Shown here one piece after another: positions 1-9,700 of a stretch of 64,000 nucleotides of DNA. Source of the DNA: Fretibacter rubidus. GTDB taxonomy: Bacteria > Pseudomonadota > Alphaproteobacteria > Caulobacterales > Maricaulaceae. The DNA is taken from positions 1,674,001 through 1,738,000 of the forward strand of contig NZ_CP163423.1 in the NCBI RefSeq assembly GCF_041429785.1, written 5' to 3'. The position numbers and the translations under genes are program-made. The notes under the pieces are model-generated. The model ran no database searches and was not told the DNA's origin. It worked only from the letters and a program-made list of their open reading frames with translations. The first letter of the stretch is position 1. Each line of letters opens with the position of its first letter.

Positions 1-192
1 CGCCATGGCTGCGTTAGCCGCCGCGATATCGCTCGCCCCCGTATTATACCACGTAGACGCTGACGCATTGCTCGTAATTGCAGCAGGAACGACCGCTGCT
101 TTGACAGGCTCTGTTATCTCGGTTGAGTTTACAGTGGCCTGCGTACAGGCCGTTAAGGCTGTCGCCGCCAATAATCCAAACAATAAACGCAT
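1..192 (-). CDS. Exported lipoprotein, N-terminal part only (possibly an alkaline phosphatase)
   Basis: This gene runs off the left edge; only the first 64 codons are visible on the minus strand, starting at ATG 192-190. An AGGAGA ribosome binding site lies just upstream of the start. The protein begins MRLLFGLLAATALTACTQ, a signal peptide ending in a lipobox (LTAC), so Cys16 should be the lipidated residue and the protein should sit in the outer or inner membrane facing the periplasm. After a low-complexity linker comes SASTWYNTGASDIAAANAAM, which resembles the first helix of bacterial alkaline phosphatases. The lipoprotein call is well supported, the phosphatase identity only weakly. It is divergent from thiE. 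Confidence 0.6.
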   Translation of the reverse strand, partial: MRLLFGLLAATALTACTQATVNSTEITEPVKAAVVPAAITSNASASTWYNTGASDIAAANAAMA

Positions 193-277
193 CTGAGTCT
201 CCTAAATCTTACGCCTCATTACCATAGCCGCGTGGTTAGCTGTAGACCTAATTGCCGCATCAGGTCATAAAGCTTCT

Positions 278-943
278 ATGACCGATAATGACACTATTCC
301 CTGCCAGATTTACCTCATCACGCCGCCGTCCATTCCTGACATGGACGTGTTTTTAAAACATCTGGAGGCCGCAATCACCGCTGCCCCTGTCGCCTGCCTA
401 CAAATTCGGCTAAAAACACCTAACGGAGATGTAATGGATAGTTCAGACGTTGTTCAGGCAGCGCGCGCTATTGTGCCCTTATGTCATAGCCATGGCGTGG
501 ACGTGATTATCAATGACGACCCCACCATTGTCGATGATTGCGGCGCAGACGGCGTTCATATCGGACAAAACGATATGGACTATTTCAGCGCCCGCGAACT
601 GCTAGGCGGGGATGCCATTATTGGTGTGACCTGTCATAACAGTAAAGAATTGGCCTTTAAGGCCGCACAGGCTGGGGCCGACTATGTTGCGTTTGGTGCG
701 TTTTTTGACACGCCAACCAAGACGCCCAAAGCCCGTGCAGAATTGGAGATTTTGGAATGGTGGCAAGAAGCTGTCGAAATACCCTGCGTCGCGATTGGCG
801 GGATAACCGTGGCCAATGCCGCCTCAGTGATAGCGGCGGGCGCGGATTTTATCGCCGTGTCTTCGGGCATATGGGCGCATCCGGACGGACCAGCTTCCGC
901 AGTCTCTGCCTTATCAGCGCTCTGTCACTCAGCGCAGGACTAG
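278..943 (+). CDS. thiE: Thiamine phosphate synthase family protein (ThiE-like)
   Basis: A 221-residue TIM-barrel protein of the ThiE/TenI family, which couples the thiazole phosphate and the pyrimidine pyrophosphate to give thiamine phosphate in the cytoplasm. Family motifs appear in order: QIRLK (phosphate/substrate loop), INDDP, GADGVHIGQNDM, IGVTCHN, FFDTPTKTPKA, and the phosphate-binding AIGGI and GADFIAVSSGIW near the end. The length is normal for ThiE. No thiazole gene is adjacent, so a TenI-like role cannot be excluded. Its 3' end overlaps the start of the next gene by 73 bases in another frame. Confidence 0.88.
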   Translation: MTDNDTIPCQIYLITPPSIPDMDVFLKHLEAAITAAPVACLQIRLKTPNGDVMDSSDVVQAARAIVPLCHSHGVDVIINDDPTIVDDCGADGVHIGQNDMDYFSARELLGGDAIIGVTCHNSKELAFKAAQAGADYVAFGAFFDTPTKTPKARAELEILEWWQEAVEIPCVAIGGITVANAASVIAAGADFIAVSSGIWAHPDGPASAVSALSALCHSAQD

Positions 944-1929
944 CCGCCCCTAGCTTTGCCACGACCAAGCCCGACTGGACATTAAATAGCACCCAAAGCG
1001 TGGTCACATTTGAAGACGCCTTGCGCGCCTATGACGCAAAAAACTATGACCTCGCCCTTGCTAATGCTAAAATCGCCGCCACAGCGGGCAATGATGAAGC
1101 GATGGTACTGGCTGGCAACATGCTGATGAACGGCGAAGCCGGTATCATCAATGACAAAGAGGCTGCTGATTGGTTTCGCCAAGCCGCCAGCTTTGGAAAT
1201 ACCGACGCGCAAGTGCTGCTTGGTAAAATGGCCCTGAAATCACGCGGCGGATTAATGCCGGCCGATGCTTTGGCCTATTTCTCCCAAGCGTCCCAAGCGG
1301 GCCGGACAGATGCACGCCGCGCCATTGGCGAAATGTATCAAAAAGGGATTGGTATCGCCAAAGACCCCGAGAAAGCCAAAGTCTGGCTCCGTCAATCCGC
1401 CGACGCTGGCGATATTAGCGGCGCACGCAAAATGGGAGACAGCCTGATTGAAACTGATCCCAAATCGGCGCTTCAATGGTATGAAAAGGCCGCCGATGCG
1501 GGCGACGCAGAGGCCGCCTATATCGCCGCCGTTATGTATGCCGAAAACCTCGATATCCGTCCGAATGGACGCAAAGCTGCTATGTTAATGCGCCAAGCCG
1601 CAGAGTCTGGCATTGCTGGCGCGCAAGCCGATTACGGTCTTTTGGTTTATCAAGGGGCTGGCGTGGAACGCGACATCGACGCGGCAGCGGATTGGTTTAA
1701 ACGCTCTGCCAATGGCGGCGACAGCGAAGGGCAGTTTCTTTATGCCTTTACCTTGGCCAAAGGCGAAGGCGTGCCGCAAAACTTTGAAGACGCCTATTTC
1801 TGGCTGCTGAAATCGGGTGAAAGCGGTGTCGATGATTATGACACAGACCGCAAAGTGCTGCGTAAGCGTCTTGAGGATAATGTGGACCAAGCCGTCCTAA
1901 TGCGCGCGAGAAACCGCGCCGGATTATAG
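871..1929 (+). CDS. Secreted Sel1-repeat (TPR-like) protein
   Basis: A protein of about 352 residues made almost entirely of Sel1-like repeats, the 36-residue helical hairpins recognised by patterns such as A..WFR.AA..G...AQ..LG..Y..G.G. About seven repeats follow each other after a signal peptide (MGASGRTSFRSLCLISAL, then a hydrophobic stretch ending PSFA). I chose ATG 871 because it gives a clean signal peptide; the open frame extends back to 757 but that part is basic and reads as thiE shadow. The start therefore lies inside thiE. Sel1 proteins usually mediate protein-protein contacts in the envelope; the partner is unknown. Confidence 0.82.
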   Translation: MGASGRTSFRSLCLISALSLSAGLAAPSFATTKPDWTLNSTQSVVTFEDALRAYDAKNYDLALANAKIAATAGNDEAMVLAGNMLMNGEAGIINDKEAADWFRQAASFGNTDAQVLLGKMALKSRGGLMPADALAYFSQASQAGRTDARRAIGEMYQKGIGIAKDPEKAKVWLRQSADAGDISGARKMGDSLIETDPKSALQWYEKAADAGDAEAAYIAAVMYAENLDIRPNGRKAAMLMRQAAESGIAGAQADYGLLVYQGAGVERDIDAAADWFKRSANGGDSEGQFLYAFTLAKGEGVPQNFEDAYFWLLKSGESGVDDYDTDRKVLRKRLEDNVDQAVLMRARNRAGL

Positions 1930-2122
1930 GCAGTCGCTCTTAAACCTCTTTGGATTGCGCCAGATTGTCGCAAATTCATGACATCTTACTAACGGCTAGA
2001 TGACATTTTCGTCAGGTGCAAACTAACGTAATTTTCCCTCCGTAGCCTTTATGTCCTCGCATTTTCGAGGGTCAATTTTGGCCAAGCCTCCTCCCCCTTG
2101 CTCGGCCACCTAGGAGAGAATT

Positions 2123-2773
2123 ATGACAACCCTTTCTAAAACACTACGCATCGCCGCCCTATCAACAGCCAGCCTTGCCTTTGCAGGGACAGCGTTTGCG
2201 GGTGATTGCAGCAGCACGAAAACTGCCAGCAGCACATACATCAAAACAGCCAATGCACACCAAACGACTGTGATGGGCGCAACGATCCAAAATGCAGGCT
2301 ATAAGAAAAAGGCCAAGAAAAATATCGTCGAGACAGCTGTTGCGACAGAGAGCCTCTCGACACTCGTCGCAGCCGTCAAAGCCGCTGACCTCGTCGGCAC
2401 ATTGTCTGGCGAAGGCCCGTTCACAGTATTTGCGCCCGTTAATGACGCGTTCGCAGCCCTCCCCGCTGGCACAGTGGAAACGTTGCTAAAGCCAGAGAAC
2501 AAGGCACAGCTAACAGGCATCCTAACGGCCCACGTTGTCGCTGGTAAACTGAAAGCCAAAGACATTGTAAAGCTCGCCAAAGAAAACGGCGGCTCTGTAT
2601 CAGTCGAGACAGTGTCAGGTGATACCCTAACAGCGGTACTGAACGGCGACACATTGACAGTGCGTGACGAAAACGGCGGTGTTGCTGGCGTCGCCCTCGC
2701 CGATGTCAAAACATCCAATGGTGTTGTGCATGTGGTCGATAGCGTTCTTCTACCGATCCAAGGCAAATCATAG
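2123..2773 (+). CDS. Secreted fasciclin (FAS1) domain protein
   Basis: A 216-residue exported protein. Residues 1-26 are a signal peptide (ending AFAG), followed by a Ser/Thr-rich segment and then a single FAS1 domain from about residue 65 to 212. The domain carries the typical GPFTVFAPVNDAFAALP (H1 region) and the TSNGVVHVVDSVLLP (H2 region) near the C-terminus. FAS1 domains work in cell adhesion or surface attachment. The start is supported by TAGGAGAG eight bases upstream. The gene stands alone, with its own rho-independent terminator directly after it. Confidence 0.9.
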   Translation: MTTLSKTLRIAALSTASLAFAGTAFAGDCSSTKTASSTYIKTANAHQTTVMGATIQNAGYKKKAKKNIVETAVATESLSTLVAAVKAADLVGTLSGEGPFTVFAPVNDAFAALPAGTVETLLKPENKAQLTGILTAHVVAGKLKAKDIVKLAKENGGSVSVETVSGDTLTAVLNGDTLTVRDENGGVAGVALADVKTSNGVVHVVDSVLLPIQGKS

Positions 2774-2797
2774 TCGGTTTGACACCTAACTAATATT

Positions 2798-2826
2798 GGC
2801 GGATCCGAAAGGGTCCGCCTTTTTTA
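2798..2826 (+). terminator. Rho-independent terminator of the fasciclin gene
   Basis: A GGCGGATCC/GGGTCCGCC hairpin with a GAAA loop is followed by a run of T. It lies 25 bases after the fasciclin stop codon. Confidence 0.9.
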
Positions 2827-2943
2827 TTGGTGATTTTGACCGTCCGCAATTTCGCCCAATTAATCCCTTGTAGAGCGCGCTCAAATCACTTTACCACAAT
2901 GCCAAGCGACATAGATCGCATGAAGCAATGGTCGAGTGAGTGC

Positions 2944-3558
2944 ATGTCAAAATTATACTTTAGTTATTCTGCGATGAATGCGGGCAAGACGACCATCTTG
3001 TTGCAATCATCTTATAACTATCTTGAACGCGGCATGCATACGCTACTGCTAAAGCCCGCTATTGATAGCCGTGAAACTGACAGTAGCGAGATTATCTCTC
3101 GCATCGGCCTAAAGGCAACGGCAGAATTGATTAAGCCGACCCATGACCTCGAGGTTTATATTGCCAAAGCCCATAATGATAAACACATTGATTGTGTCTT
3201 CATTGACGAAGCACAGTTTCTGACCCCCAAGCAAGTCTGGCAATTGGGCCGAGTCGCAGATGATTTGAACGTCCCTGTGATGTGCTACGGCCTGCGTACT
3301 GATTTCAAAGGCGAGCTATTCCCTGGTAGCGCGACATTGCTGGCTGTGGCGGACGTCATGCGCGAACTACGCACACTGTGCTGGTGTGGCCGCAAAGCGA
3401 CCATGACTCTTCGCAAAGCCCGCACAGGCGAAGCCGAAACCGAAGGCGCGCAGATTGAGATTGGCGGGAATGAGCGCTACGTTAGCTTATGCCGCAAGCA
3501 CTGGCGCGAACAGGATACAGACGGTATGAAGGCCAAAACCAAACGCTCACTTTTATAG
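2944..3558 (+). CDS. tdk: Thymidine kinase (type II)
   Basis: Phosphorylates thymidine (and deoxyuridine) with ATP in the pyrimidine salvage pathway. From ATG 2944 the protein is 204 residues and starts MSKLYFSYSAMNAGKTT, colinear with E. coli TK; earlier in-frame ATGs (2827, 2899, 2920) would add a non-homologous tail. The P-loop is at residues 9-17, the Walker B-like DCVFIDEAQFL follows, and the structural zinc site is seen in LCWCGRK and later YVSLCRKHW. It is nine bases from the downstream oxygenase gene, so the two are probably co-transcribed, and it belongs to a larger nucleoside-salvage neighbourhood. Confidence 0.93.
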   Translation: MSKLYFSYSAMNAGKTTILLQSSYNYLERGMHTLLLKPAIDSRETDSSEIISRIGLKATAELIKPTHDLEVYIAKAHNDKHIDCVFIDEAQFLTPKQVWQLGRVADDLNVPVMCYGLRTDFKGELFPGSATLLAVADVMRELRTLCWCGRKATMTLRKARTGEAETEGAQIEIGGNERYVSLCRKHWREQDTDGMKAKTKRSLL

Positions 3559-3567
3559 AGTAATGTC

Positions 3568-4506
3568 ATGACAACAATCACGCCCATTGATTACTCCCTG
3601 TGGTCGCGCGACCCCAACGCCTTCGCGGCAGCGCTGGGACAGTCCTTTGTCGAAACAGGCTTTGCCATTATTGACCATCACCCCGTTGATCAATCCGTGA
3701 TTGACGCAGTAAATGCAGCGGCGAAAGATTACTTCGCCCTGCCCGAGGCTGCCAAGAAAGCCTATGAAGATGCGGATGACGGATACCAGCGCGGGCATTC
3801 GTCATTCGGTGTTGAAAACGCCAAAGGCCGTGCGGTGCATGACCTGAAAGAATTTTGGCACACAGGCCGCGCGCTTGATGCGGCTTCGCCCTACCGCGCG
3901 ATTATGAAAGACACACCGTCCGTCACAGAAGTCGCAAGCTTTGACGGCGCGACCCGCGCGCTATATCATGCCTTGGACGATTTTGGCCGCAACCTGATGG
4001 AAGCGGTGGCAATATATTTGGAGCTTGATCAAAACTGGTGGGATAGCCGTGTGGATAACGGTAATTCCATTCTGCGTCTGCTGCATTACCCGCCGCAGAT
4101 GAGCCCCCCACCCGAAGGCACTGTACGGGCGGGTGCGCATGAGGACATTAATTTGATTACATTATTGTTGGGCGCGGAAGAAGCGGGGCTACAGGCCAAA
4201 CATAAAGTGGACGGCTGGATAGATGTGAACCCGTCCCAAGGCTCGCTCGTGGTCAATTGCGGCGATATGCTCCAACGGTTCACCGCTTGCATACTGCCTT
4301 CCACGACGCACCGTGTGTTAAACCCAACACCAGAACGCGCGAAATTCCCGCGTTATTCCATGCCGTTCTTTATGCACTTAAATCCTGATGCAGTAATTAA
4401 ACCCATCCCATCATGCCTTGCGCGCGGCGGCGTGGCAGAACCAGAGATTACAGCGGCAGATTATCTCTATGAGCGGCTCGTCGAAATCGGCCTCATAAAG
4501 CCCTAG
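3568..4506 (+). CDS. Isopenicillin N synthase-family 2-oxoglutarate/Fe(II) oxygenase
   Basis: A 312-residue non-haem iron dioxygenase with the DIOX_N domain (about residues 5-115) and the catalytic double-stranded beta helix. The iron triad can be placed as His191-x-Asp193 (in GAHEDIN) and His248 (in STTHRV), with the 2-oxoglutarate-binding RxS motif at Arg262/Ser264 (FPRYSMP). Members hydroxylate or oxidise small molecules at the expense of 2-oxoglutarate; the substrate cannot be read from sequence. Its position between tdk and nupC suggests a pyrimidine base or nucleoside, since thymine-7-hydroxylase belongs to this family. That is inference. Its stop overlaps the convergent nupC stop. Confidence 0.9.
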   Translation: MTTITPIDYSLWSRDPNAFAAALGQSFVETGFAIIDHHPVDQSVIDAVNAAAKDYFALPEAAKKAYEDADDGYQRGHSSFGVENAKGRAVHDLKEFWHTGRALDAASPYRAIMKDTPSVTEVASFDGATRALYHALDDFGRNLMEAVAIYLELDQNWWDSRVDNGNSILRLLHYPPQMSPPPEGTVRAGAHEDINLITLLLGAEEAGLQAKHKVDGWIDVNPSQGSLVVNCGDMLQRFTACILPSTTHRVLNPTPERAKFPRYSMPFFMHLNPDAVIKPIPSCLARGGVAEPEITAADYLYERLVEIGLIKP

Positions 4507-5765
4507 ATCGCGACGAGGATACCCGCCAAGGCGGCACTCATCAAATTGGCAAGCGAGGCCGCAAACACGGCCTTTATACCCATCTCTGCAATATCAGACA
4601 TACGGTCAGGAATAAGCGCGCCGAGACCACCCAGTAAGATCGCGATAGAGCCAAGATTGGCAAAACCGCAAAGCGCGAAGGTCAAGATAACGACGGTACG
4701 CGGTGACAAATCACCCTGCACGTCAACAAGGCTAAGGTAGGCGATAAATTCGTTCAGCACGACTTTCTCGCCGAAAATAGCGCCCGCTTGTTGGGCTTCC
4801 GCCCACGGCACGTTGAGCATATACATGACGGGCGCGAATATCCATCCAAGGATAGATTGAAGGGTCAAATCCCCTTGCCCGAAAAATCCGCCAGCCCAGC
4901 CCAGCAGCCCGTTACACAGCGCAATCAGCGAGACAAATGCGAGCAACATCGCGCCGATACTGACCGCCAATTGAATACCGTTCTGCGCACCAACAGCCGC
5001 CGCCATGATGACATTGGGATGCTTGCGCTCATCCGCGATGCTAAAGATATCTGTGTCTGGGACAACAGGCGCGTCAGCCGCTTCGACCCCTGCATTTACA
5101 ACGGGGGCAATTGGATCCGGCATGATAATTTTGGCCATCAATAGTCCCGCTGGCGCAGACATAAAACAGGCGGCGATAAGATATTCAAGTTCAATCCCCA
5201 ATTGGATATAGCCCGCCATGACCGTCCCCGAAATAGACGCAAGACCCGAGACCATAATGGTGAAAAGCTCGTTTTTGGAAATACCCGGCAGGTAAGGCTT
5301 GAGGCTTAGCGGGGCTTCGGTTTGGCCCACGAAAATATTGGCCACCACGTTTAGGCTCTCCACAGGCTTTGTTCCCGTCAGCCAGCGAATGCCTTTGCCG
5401 CCGTAACGTACAATGAACTGCATGACTTTTAAATGGTAAAGCACTTCCATCAGGGCCGCGAAGAAAATCACAACAGGCAGAACCCGCACAAGAAAGCTAA
5501 ACCCGATATTGTCGCCGGCCAGCCCGCCAAAGACCATATCAATACCGGCATCCGCATAAGACAGAAGCGTGGTAATCTTTTCAGACATCGTCCCAAGCAA
5601 CGATTGCCCAAAGCTTGAGTAGAGAACGAAAACAGCGATCAGGACTTGCAGCGCAAAACAGACCAGCACAACACGTGGCCGAATAGATTTGCGGTCGTTG
5701 GAGGCTAGAAACGCGACCAACAGGATAAGGGCCATGCCCAAAAGGCCAAAGGCTGGATGATGCAT
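4503..5765 (-). CDS. nupC: Concentrative nucleoside transporter (NupC family), copy 1
   Basis: A 420-residue inner-membrane cation/nucleoside symporter of the CNT family. Domains in order: an N-terminal helical region, the gate domain around GQTEAPLSLKPYL (the nucleoside-binding Q-TE-P segment), and the C-terminal nucleoside recognition domain including GEKVVLNEFIAY and ALCGFANLGSIAI. These motifs are diagnostic. It lies ten bases downstream of udk in the same direction, so imported uridine or cytidine would be phosphorylated by the co-transcribed kinase. A second, related copy is at 11608-12843. Its TAG stop shares a CTAG palindrome with the convergent oxygenase stop. Confidence 0.93.
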   Translation of the reverse strand: MHHPAFGLLGMALILLVAFLASNDRKSIRPRVVLVCFALQVLIAVFVLYSSFGQSLLGTMSEKITTLLSYADAGIDMVFGGLAGDNIGFSFLVRVLPVVIFFAALMEVLYHLKVMQFIVRYGGKGIRWLTGTKPVESLNVVANIFVGQTEAPLSLKPYLPGISKNELFTIMVSGLASISGTVMAGYIQLGIELEYLIAACFMSAPAGLLMAKIIMPDPIAPVVNAGVEAADAPVVPDTDIFSIADERKHPNVIMAAAVGAQNGIQLAVSIGAMLLAFVSLIALCNGLLGWAGGFFGQGDLTLQSILGWIFAPVMYMLNVPWAEAQQAGAIFGEKVVLNEFIAYLSLVDVQGDLSPRTVVILTFALCGFANLGSIAILLGGLGALIPDRMSDIAEMGIKAVFAASLANLMSAALAGILVAI

Positions 5766-5775
5766 GATGGTCCCC

Positions 5776-6417
5776 TTACGGCGCCGTGGCGCTTTTTTCC
5801 ATTGGGGCTAATGCGTTACACCTTGTCACCATTTCGTCAAGAAGGGTGTCAAGATTAGCCGTGTATTGTTCTTGGGCAATAACCGTGTCGGCAAGTTTTG
5901 AGCTTGGTTTGACAAAAGCTTCGTGGGCGGGCTCTACATCTTCAAAAAACTGCTTTTGCACAAATTCTTCCGTGCGGTTGCGCTCTGCTACGTCTCGGGT
6001 CAGCCGCCGCGCAAACCGTAGGTTGGTGGGGCATTCAATATAATAGCTATAGTCAATAAGCTCTCGCATATTGGGACAGGTCAGCAGCAAAAGACCTTCT
6101 ATTATAATGTAAGGGCGCGGCCGAATGGGCGCTGACGCTCTCTCGCGCATGTGGGTGCCAAAATCATAATTGGGGAGCGCCACAGATTGCCCCGCTTTCA
6201 AGGCCGTGACATCATCACGCAGAGCGTCAAAATCAATGGCTTCTGGAATATCAAAATTGGGGATAGTCCCGTCCGATACACGGTCACGGATATCGACGTA
6301 GTAATCGTCCTGCCTGATGACCATGCAGTTCTTGATCCCTAGCTTGGCATGTAAATGCCCCGCAAGCGTCGTCTTCCCAGAGCAACTGCCCCCGACAATG
6401 GCGATAATATATGACAC
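5776..6417 (-). CDS. udk: Uridine kinase
   Basis: A 213-residue P-loop kinase that converts uridine and cytidine to UMP and CMP. The Walker A motif GGSCSGKTT sits at residues 9-17, followed by RQDDYYVD (substrate aspartates), NFDIPEAIDFD and PYIIIEGLLLL (Walker B region). The C-terminal RRLTRDVAERNRT matches the family lid segment. It is the first gene of a two-gene unit with nupC. Length and motif order are normal. Confidence 0.92.
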   Translation of the reverse strand: MSYIIAIVGGSCSGKTTLAGHLHAKLGIKNCMVIRQDDYYVDIRDRVSDGTIPNFDIPEAIDFDALRDDVTALKAGQSVALPNYDFGTHMRERASAPIRPRPYIIIEGLLLLTCPNMRELIDYSYYIECPTNLRFARRLTRDVAERNRTEEFVQKQFFEDVEPAHEAFVKPSSKLADTVIAQEQYTANLDTLLDEMVTRCNALAPMEKSATAP

Positions 6418-6777
6418 AGAAAACCCGTCGTGACCCAGTCTTTACACTTCGCACAATTGTTAGCGCGAAAGCCCCCTTTTGACCAGTGATTATACAGTGT
6501 TTCACATGACGTGTGGATAGAATGCTGACATGGTTTGACAGCCAACATTAATAAAGTTAAGCGGGCCGCGAACTGTTAACAAAAGTTCATAGAGGTTAAT
6601 ATTGTGATAATTATGCCGCAGTCCCCGAAAAACTGCGATGTTTGTGTAAGTTTTGTCATAAAACTGACGCAGATATCGGCTAGGGGGTGGCCACGAGAAA
6701 TACCTCAAAGAATCACCTTTAACACAAACGCTTACTCAACTTCCTTCTCCTAACCCTTCTCCATAAAAGAGCTTACA
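6418..6777 (+). promoter_or_regulatory. Intergenic region driving udk-nupC (left) and the TonB receptor (right)
   Basis: This 360-base gene-free stretch separates two divergent units, so both promoters must lie here. I see no confident -35/-10 pair. Two small inverted repeats are visible: GCAGT/ACTGC (6618-6636) and AGTTTT/AAAACT (6649-6665). The receptor start at 6778 is preceded by AAAGAGCTTACA, a modest ribosome binding site. Confidence 0.45.
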
Positions 6778-9700
6778 ATGAAAAATGTTATCTCAACGAT
6801 TGGCTTTCGCGCAGCCATCACAACCTCTGCCCTCGCGCTTACCGCCGCGCTCTCCTCAGCCGCTTATGCGCAGGTGACGACGTCGTCTGTCCAAGGCTTC
6901 GTAACCAATGAAAACGCAAACCCAATCGCAGGCGCAACAGTTCGCCTCTCAAACGCCGCCACGGGCGTCACGCGGACTGTCACAACCGACGGCACGGGCG
7001 CATTCAGCGTTCGCAACCTGCCTGTTACTGGCCTCTATAGCGTTGAAATTTCTGCTACGGGTTACCAAGGCGAGCAAGTCAATGACATCGCCTTGTCACT
7101 CGGCGGCACAACGGCCCTAAACTTTGCACTCGGCGGCGGGAATATTCAGGACGAAGTAATCGTGGTTGCACAGCGCCAAGTTTTGGCCAATGTGGCCCCT
7201 GGCCCGAACGCAGTATTTGACCTTGTGACATTGGAAAATGCACCAGCGATTAACCGCGACATCAAAGACATCATCCGTCTGGACCCGCGTGTCTTTATCG
7301 ACGAGAGCTTTAACGATTCAATTCAGTGTGCGGGTGCCAACCCCCGCTACAACTCTTTCACAATTGACGGCCTTCGCCTGAACGATAACTTTGGTCTGAA
7401 CTCTAACGGTTACCCGACAGAGCGTATCCCATTCTCATTTGACGCCGTACAGCAGGTTGCTGTCGAGCTATCACCCATCGACGTTGAATATGGATCTTTC
7501 ACGGCCTGTAACGTAAATGCGGTTACGAAATCTGGTACAAACGAAATCTTCGGCAAGGCCTTCATTGACTACACATCTGACAGCCTAAAAGGCGACAAAG
7601 TCCGCGATCTGGACGTCAGCAATGACGGCTTTAAAGAAATCCGTTACGGTTTCTCAATGGGTCTGCCCGTTATTAAGGACAAATTATTCCTTTTTGGTGC
7701 CTATGAAAAACTAGAAGGCGGAAACCTGTTTGGTGGCAACACACCCGAAGCCACAGGCATTACAAATGCGCAGTTTGATCAGATCATCAGCATTGCAGAA
7801 AACCAGTATGGTTATGAGTCCGGTGGCCTTCCGTCCACGGTTGATAACGCTGACGAAAAACTCCTTCTGAAAGCTGACTGGAACATCAACGATATGCACC
7901 GTGCAACGGGTACATTCGTTTACAATGACGGCTTCTCAATCTCTGGTTCTGATACAGGGTCAACGCGTCTGTCTGATGGCAACCACTTCTATGAGCGTGG
8001 CGCCAAGCTTAAATCATACTCTGGTTCACTTTACTCTGATTGGACAGAAAACTTCTCGACTGAATTTACAACCAACTACATTGACTTGGACAATCGCCAA
8101 GACTCTGTGAACGGTGTTGAGTTTGGTGAAATTCAAGTCCGCGTTCCACGCGGCGCAGGCGGCACAACAACGGTTTACCTTGGTGCCGACGATAGCCGTC
8201 ATGCCAATGATTTGAACTACACGCTATTAACATTGAAAGCGGCGGCCAATTACACAATGGGCAACCACAACTTCAAATTCGGTATCGAGCGTGAAGAGTT
8301 TGACGTCTTCAACTTGTTCATCCAAGAAGTGCAAGGCGAATGGGTCTTTAACTCTATCGAAGATTTCCAAGCGGGTCAGTTCAGCGACTTCCGTTATGAA
8401 AACGCGGCAGGCTCCAACGACCAAAATGACGGCGCAGCCAACTTCGGTTACGAAATCACAACAGGCTATGTCCAAGACAAATGGCAAGCAACGCCAGATC
8501 TTGAAATCATAGCAGGTGTCCGTGTTGATGCCTATACAACAAGCGACGCCCCGCGCCGCAACCAGAGCTTCGTTGATGATTTTGGTTTTGGCAATGACGC
8601 GACATTGGACGGCGAAACGCTTATCCAGCCGCGTATCGGCTTTAACTACTCACCCGATGCTGACTGGTCTGTTCGTGGTGGCTTAGGCATCTTCTCTGGT
8701 GGTAACCCGAACGTATGGTTGTCAAACAACTACTCTAACGACGGTGTGACATTGTTTGAATACCGCGTACGCGGTGGTAACATCAATGACTTTACATACC
8801 CTAACAGTGGCAACCCATTCTTTGAAGTGCCGCAAGAAGGTATTGATGCCGTCGCTGCGGCTCAGGGCCGTGGTAATGTCAATGCGCTTGACCCCGATTT
8901 CAAAATCCCATCAATCGTCAAAGCGTCACTTGGCACCACATTTAGTTATGATGCTGGCCGTTTTGGTAGCGATTATCTAGTCAACCTTGATTTCCTCTAC
9001 AGCAGCCTTCGTGATGGTGCATTGACCCAAGGCATCGGCCTCAACCAAGTCGACACAGCTCCGGATGGTCGCCCAATCTACGGCGGCAACCCGTTCACAC
9101 CATATCTTTTGACTAATGCCGAGGAAAACGCAGAAACAATCGTTTTGTCAGCCAACGTTTCAAAAGAGCATGACTTTGGCCTTAACTGGAACATTGGTTA
9201 TGCCTTTACCGATGCAGAAGACGTCAGCCCGATGACATCATCAACAGCGGGTTCGAACTTTGGTAACTTTGCCACTGCGGATGTAAACAACCCCGGCCTG
9301 GCAACATCCAACTATGAAACAAAGCACCGTTTCACAGCGTTCCTCAACTACGGAACAGAGTTCGTGGAAGACTATGAAACACGTTTCTCAGTCTTCGGAA
9401 CCGTGTCATCTGGTCGTCCTTACAGCTACACATTCGGTCGTAACGGAATATTTGAAAGCTTCCGTGATAATTCCCGTCAGTTGGTTTACGTGCCAACAGG
9501 CCCAAATGATCCACTTGTGAACTTTGTTCCTGGCTTTGACCAAACGGGCTTCTTTAACTTCATCGACGAAAATGGTCTCGATCAGTTTGCTGGCGGCATT
9601 GCCGACCGTAACGCATTCAAAGACGACTGGTGGACAAAAATTGACCTTCGCATTAGCCAAGACTTCCCAGGCTTCCGCGAGCAAGACCGTGTCACTGGCT

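Noticed and set aside
5-196. 63-codon plus-strand open frame at the left edge
   Set aside because: It is the antisense of the lipoprotein on the minus strand, which has a ribosome binding site and a signal peptide with lipobox.
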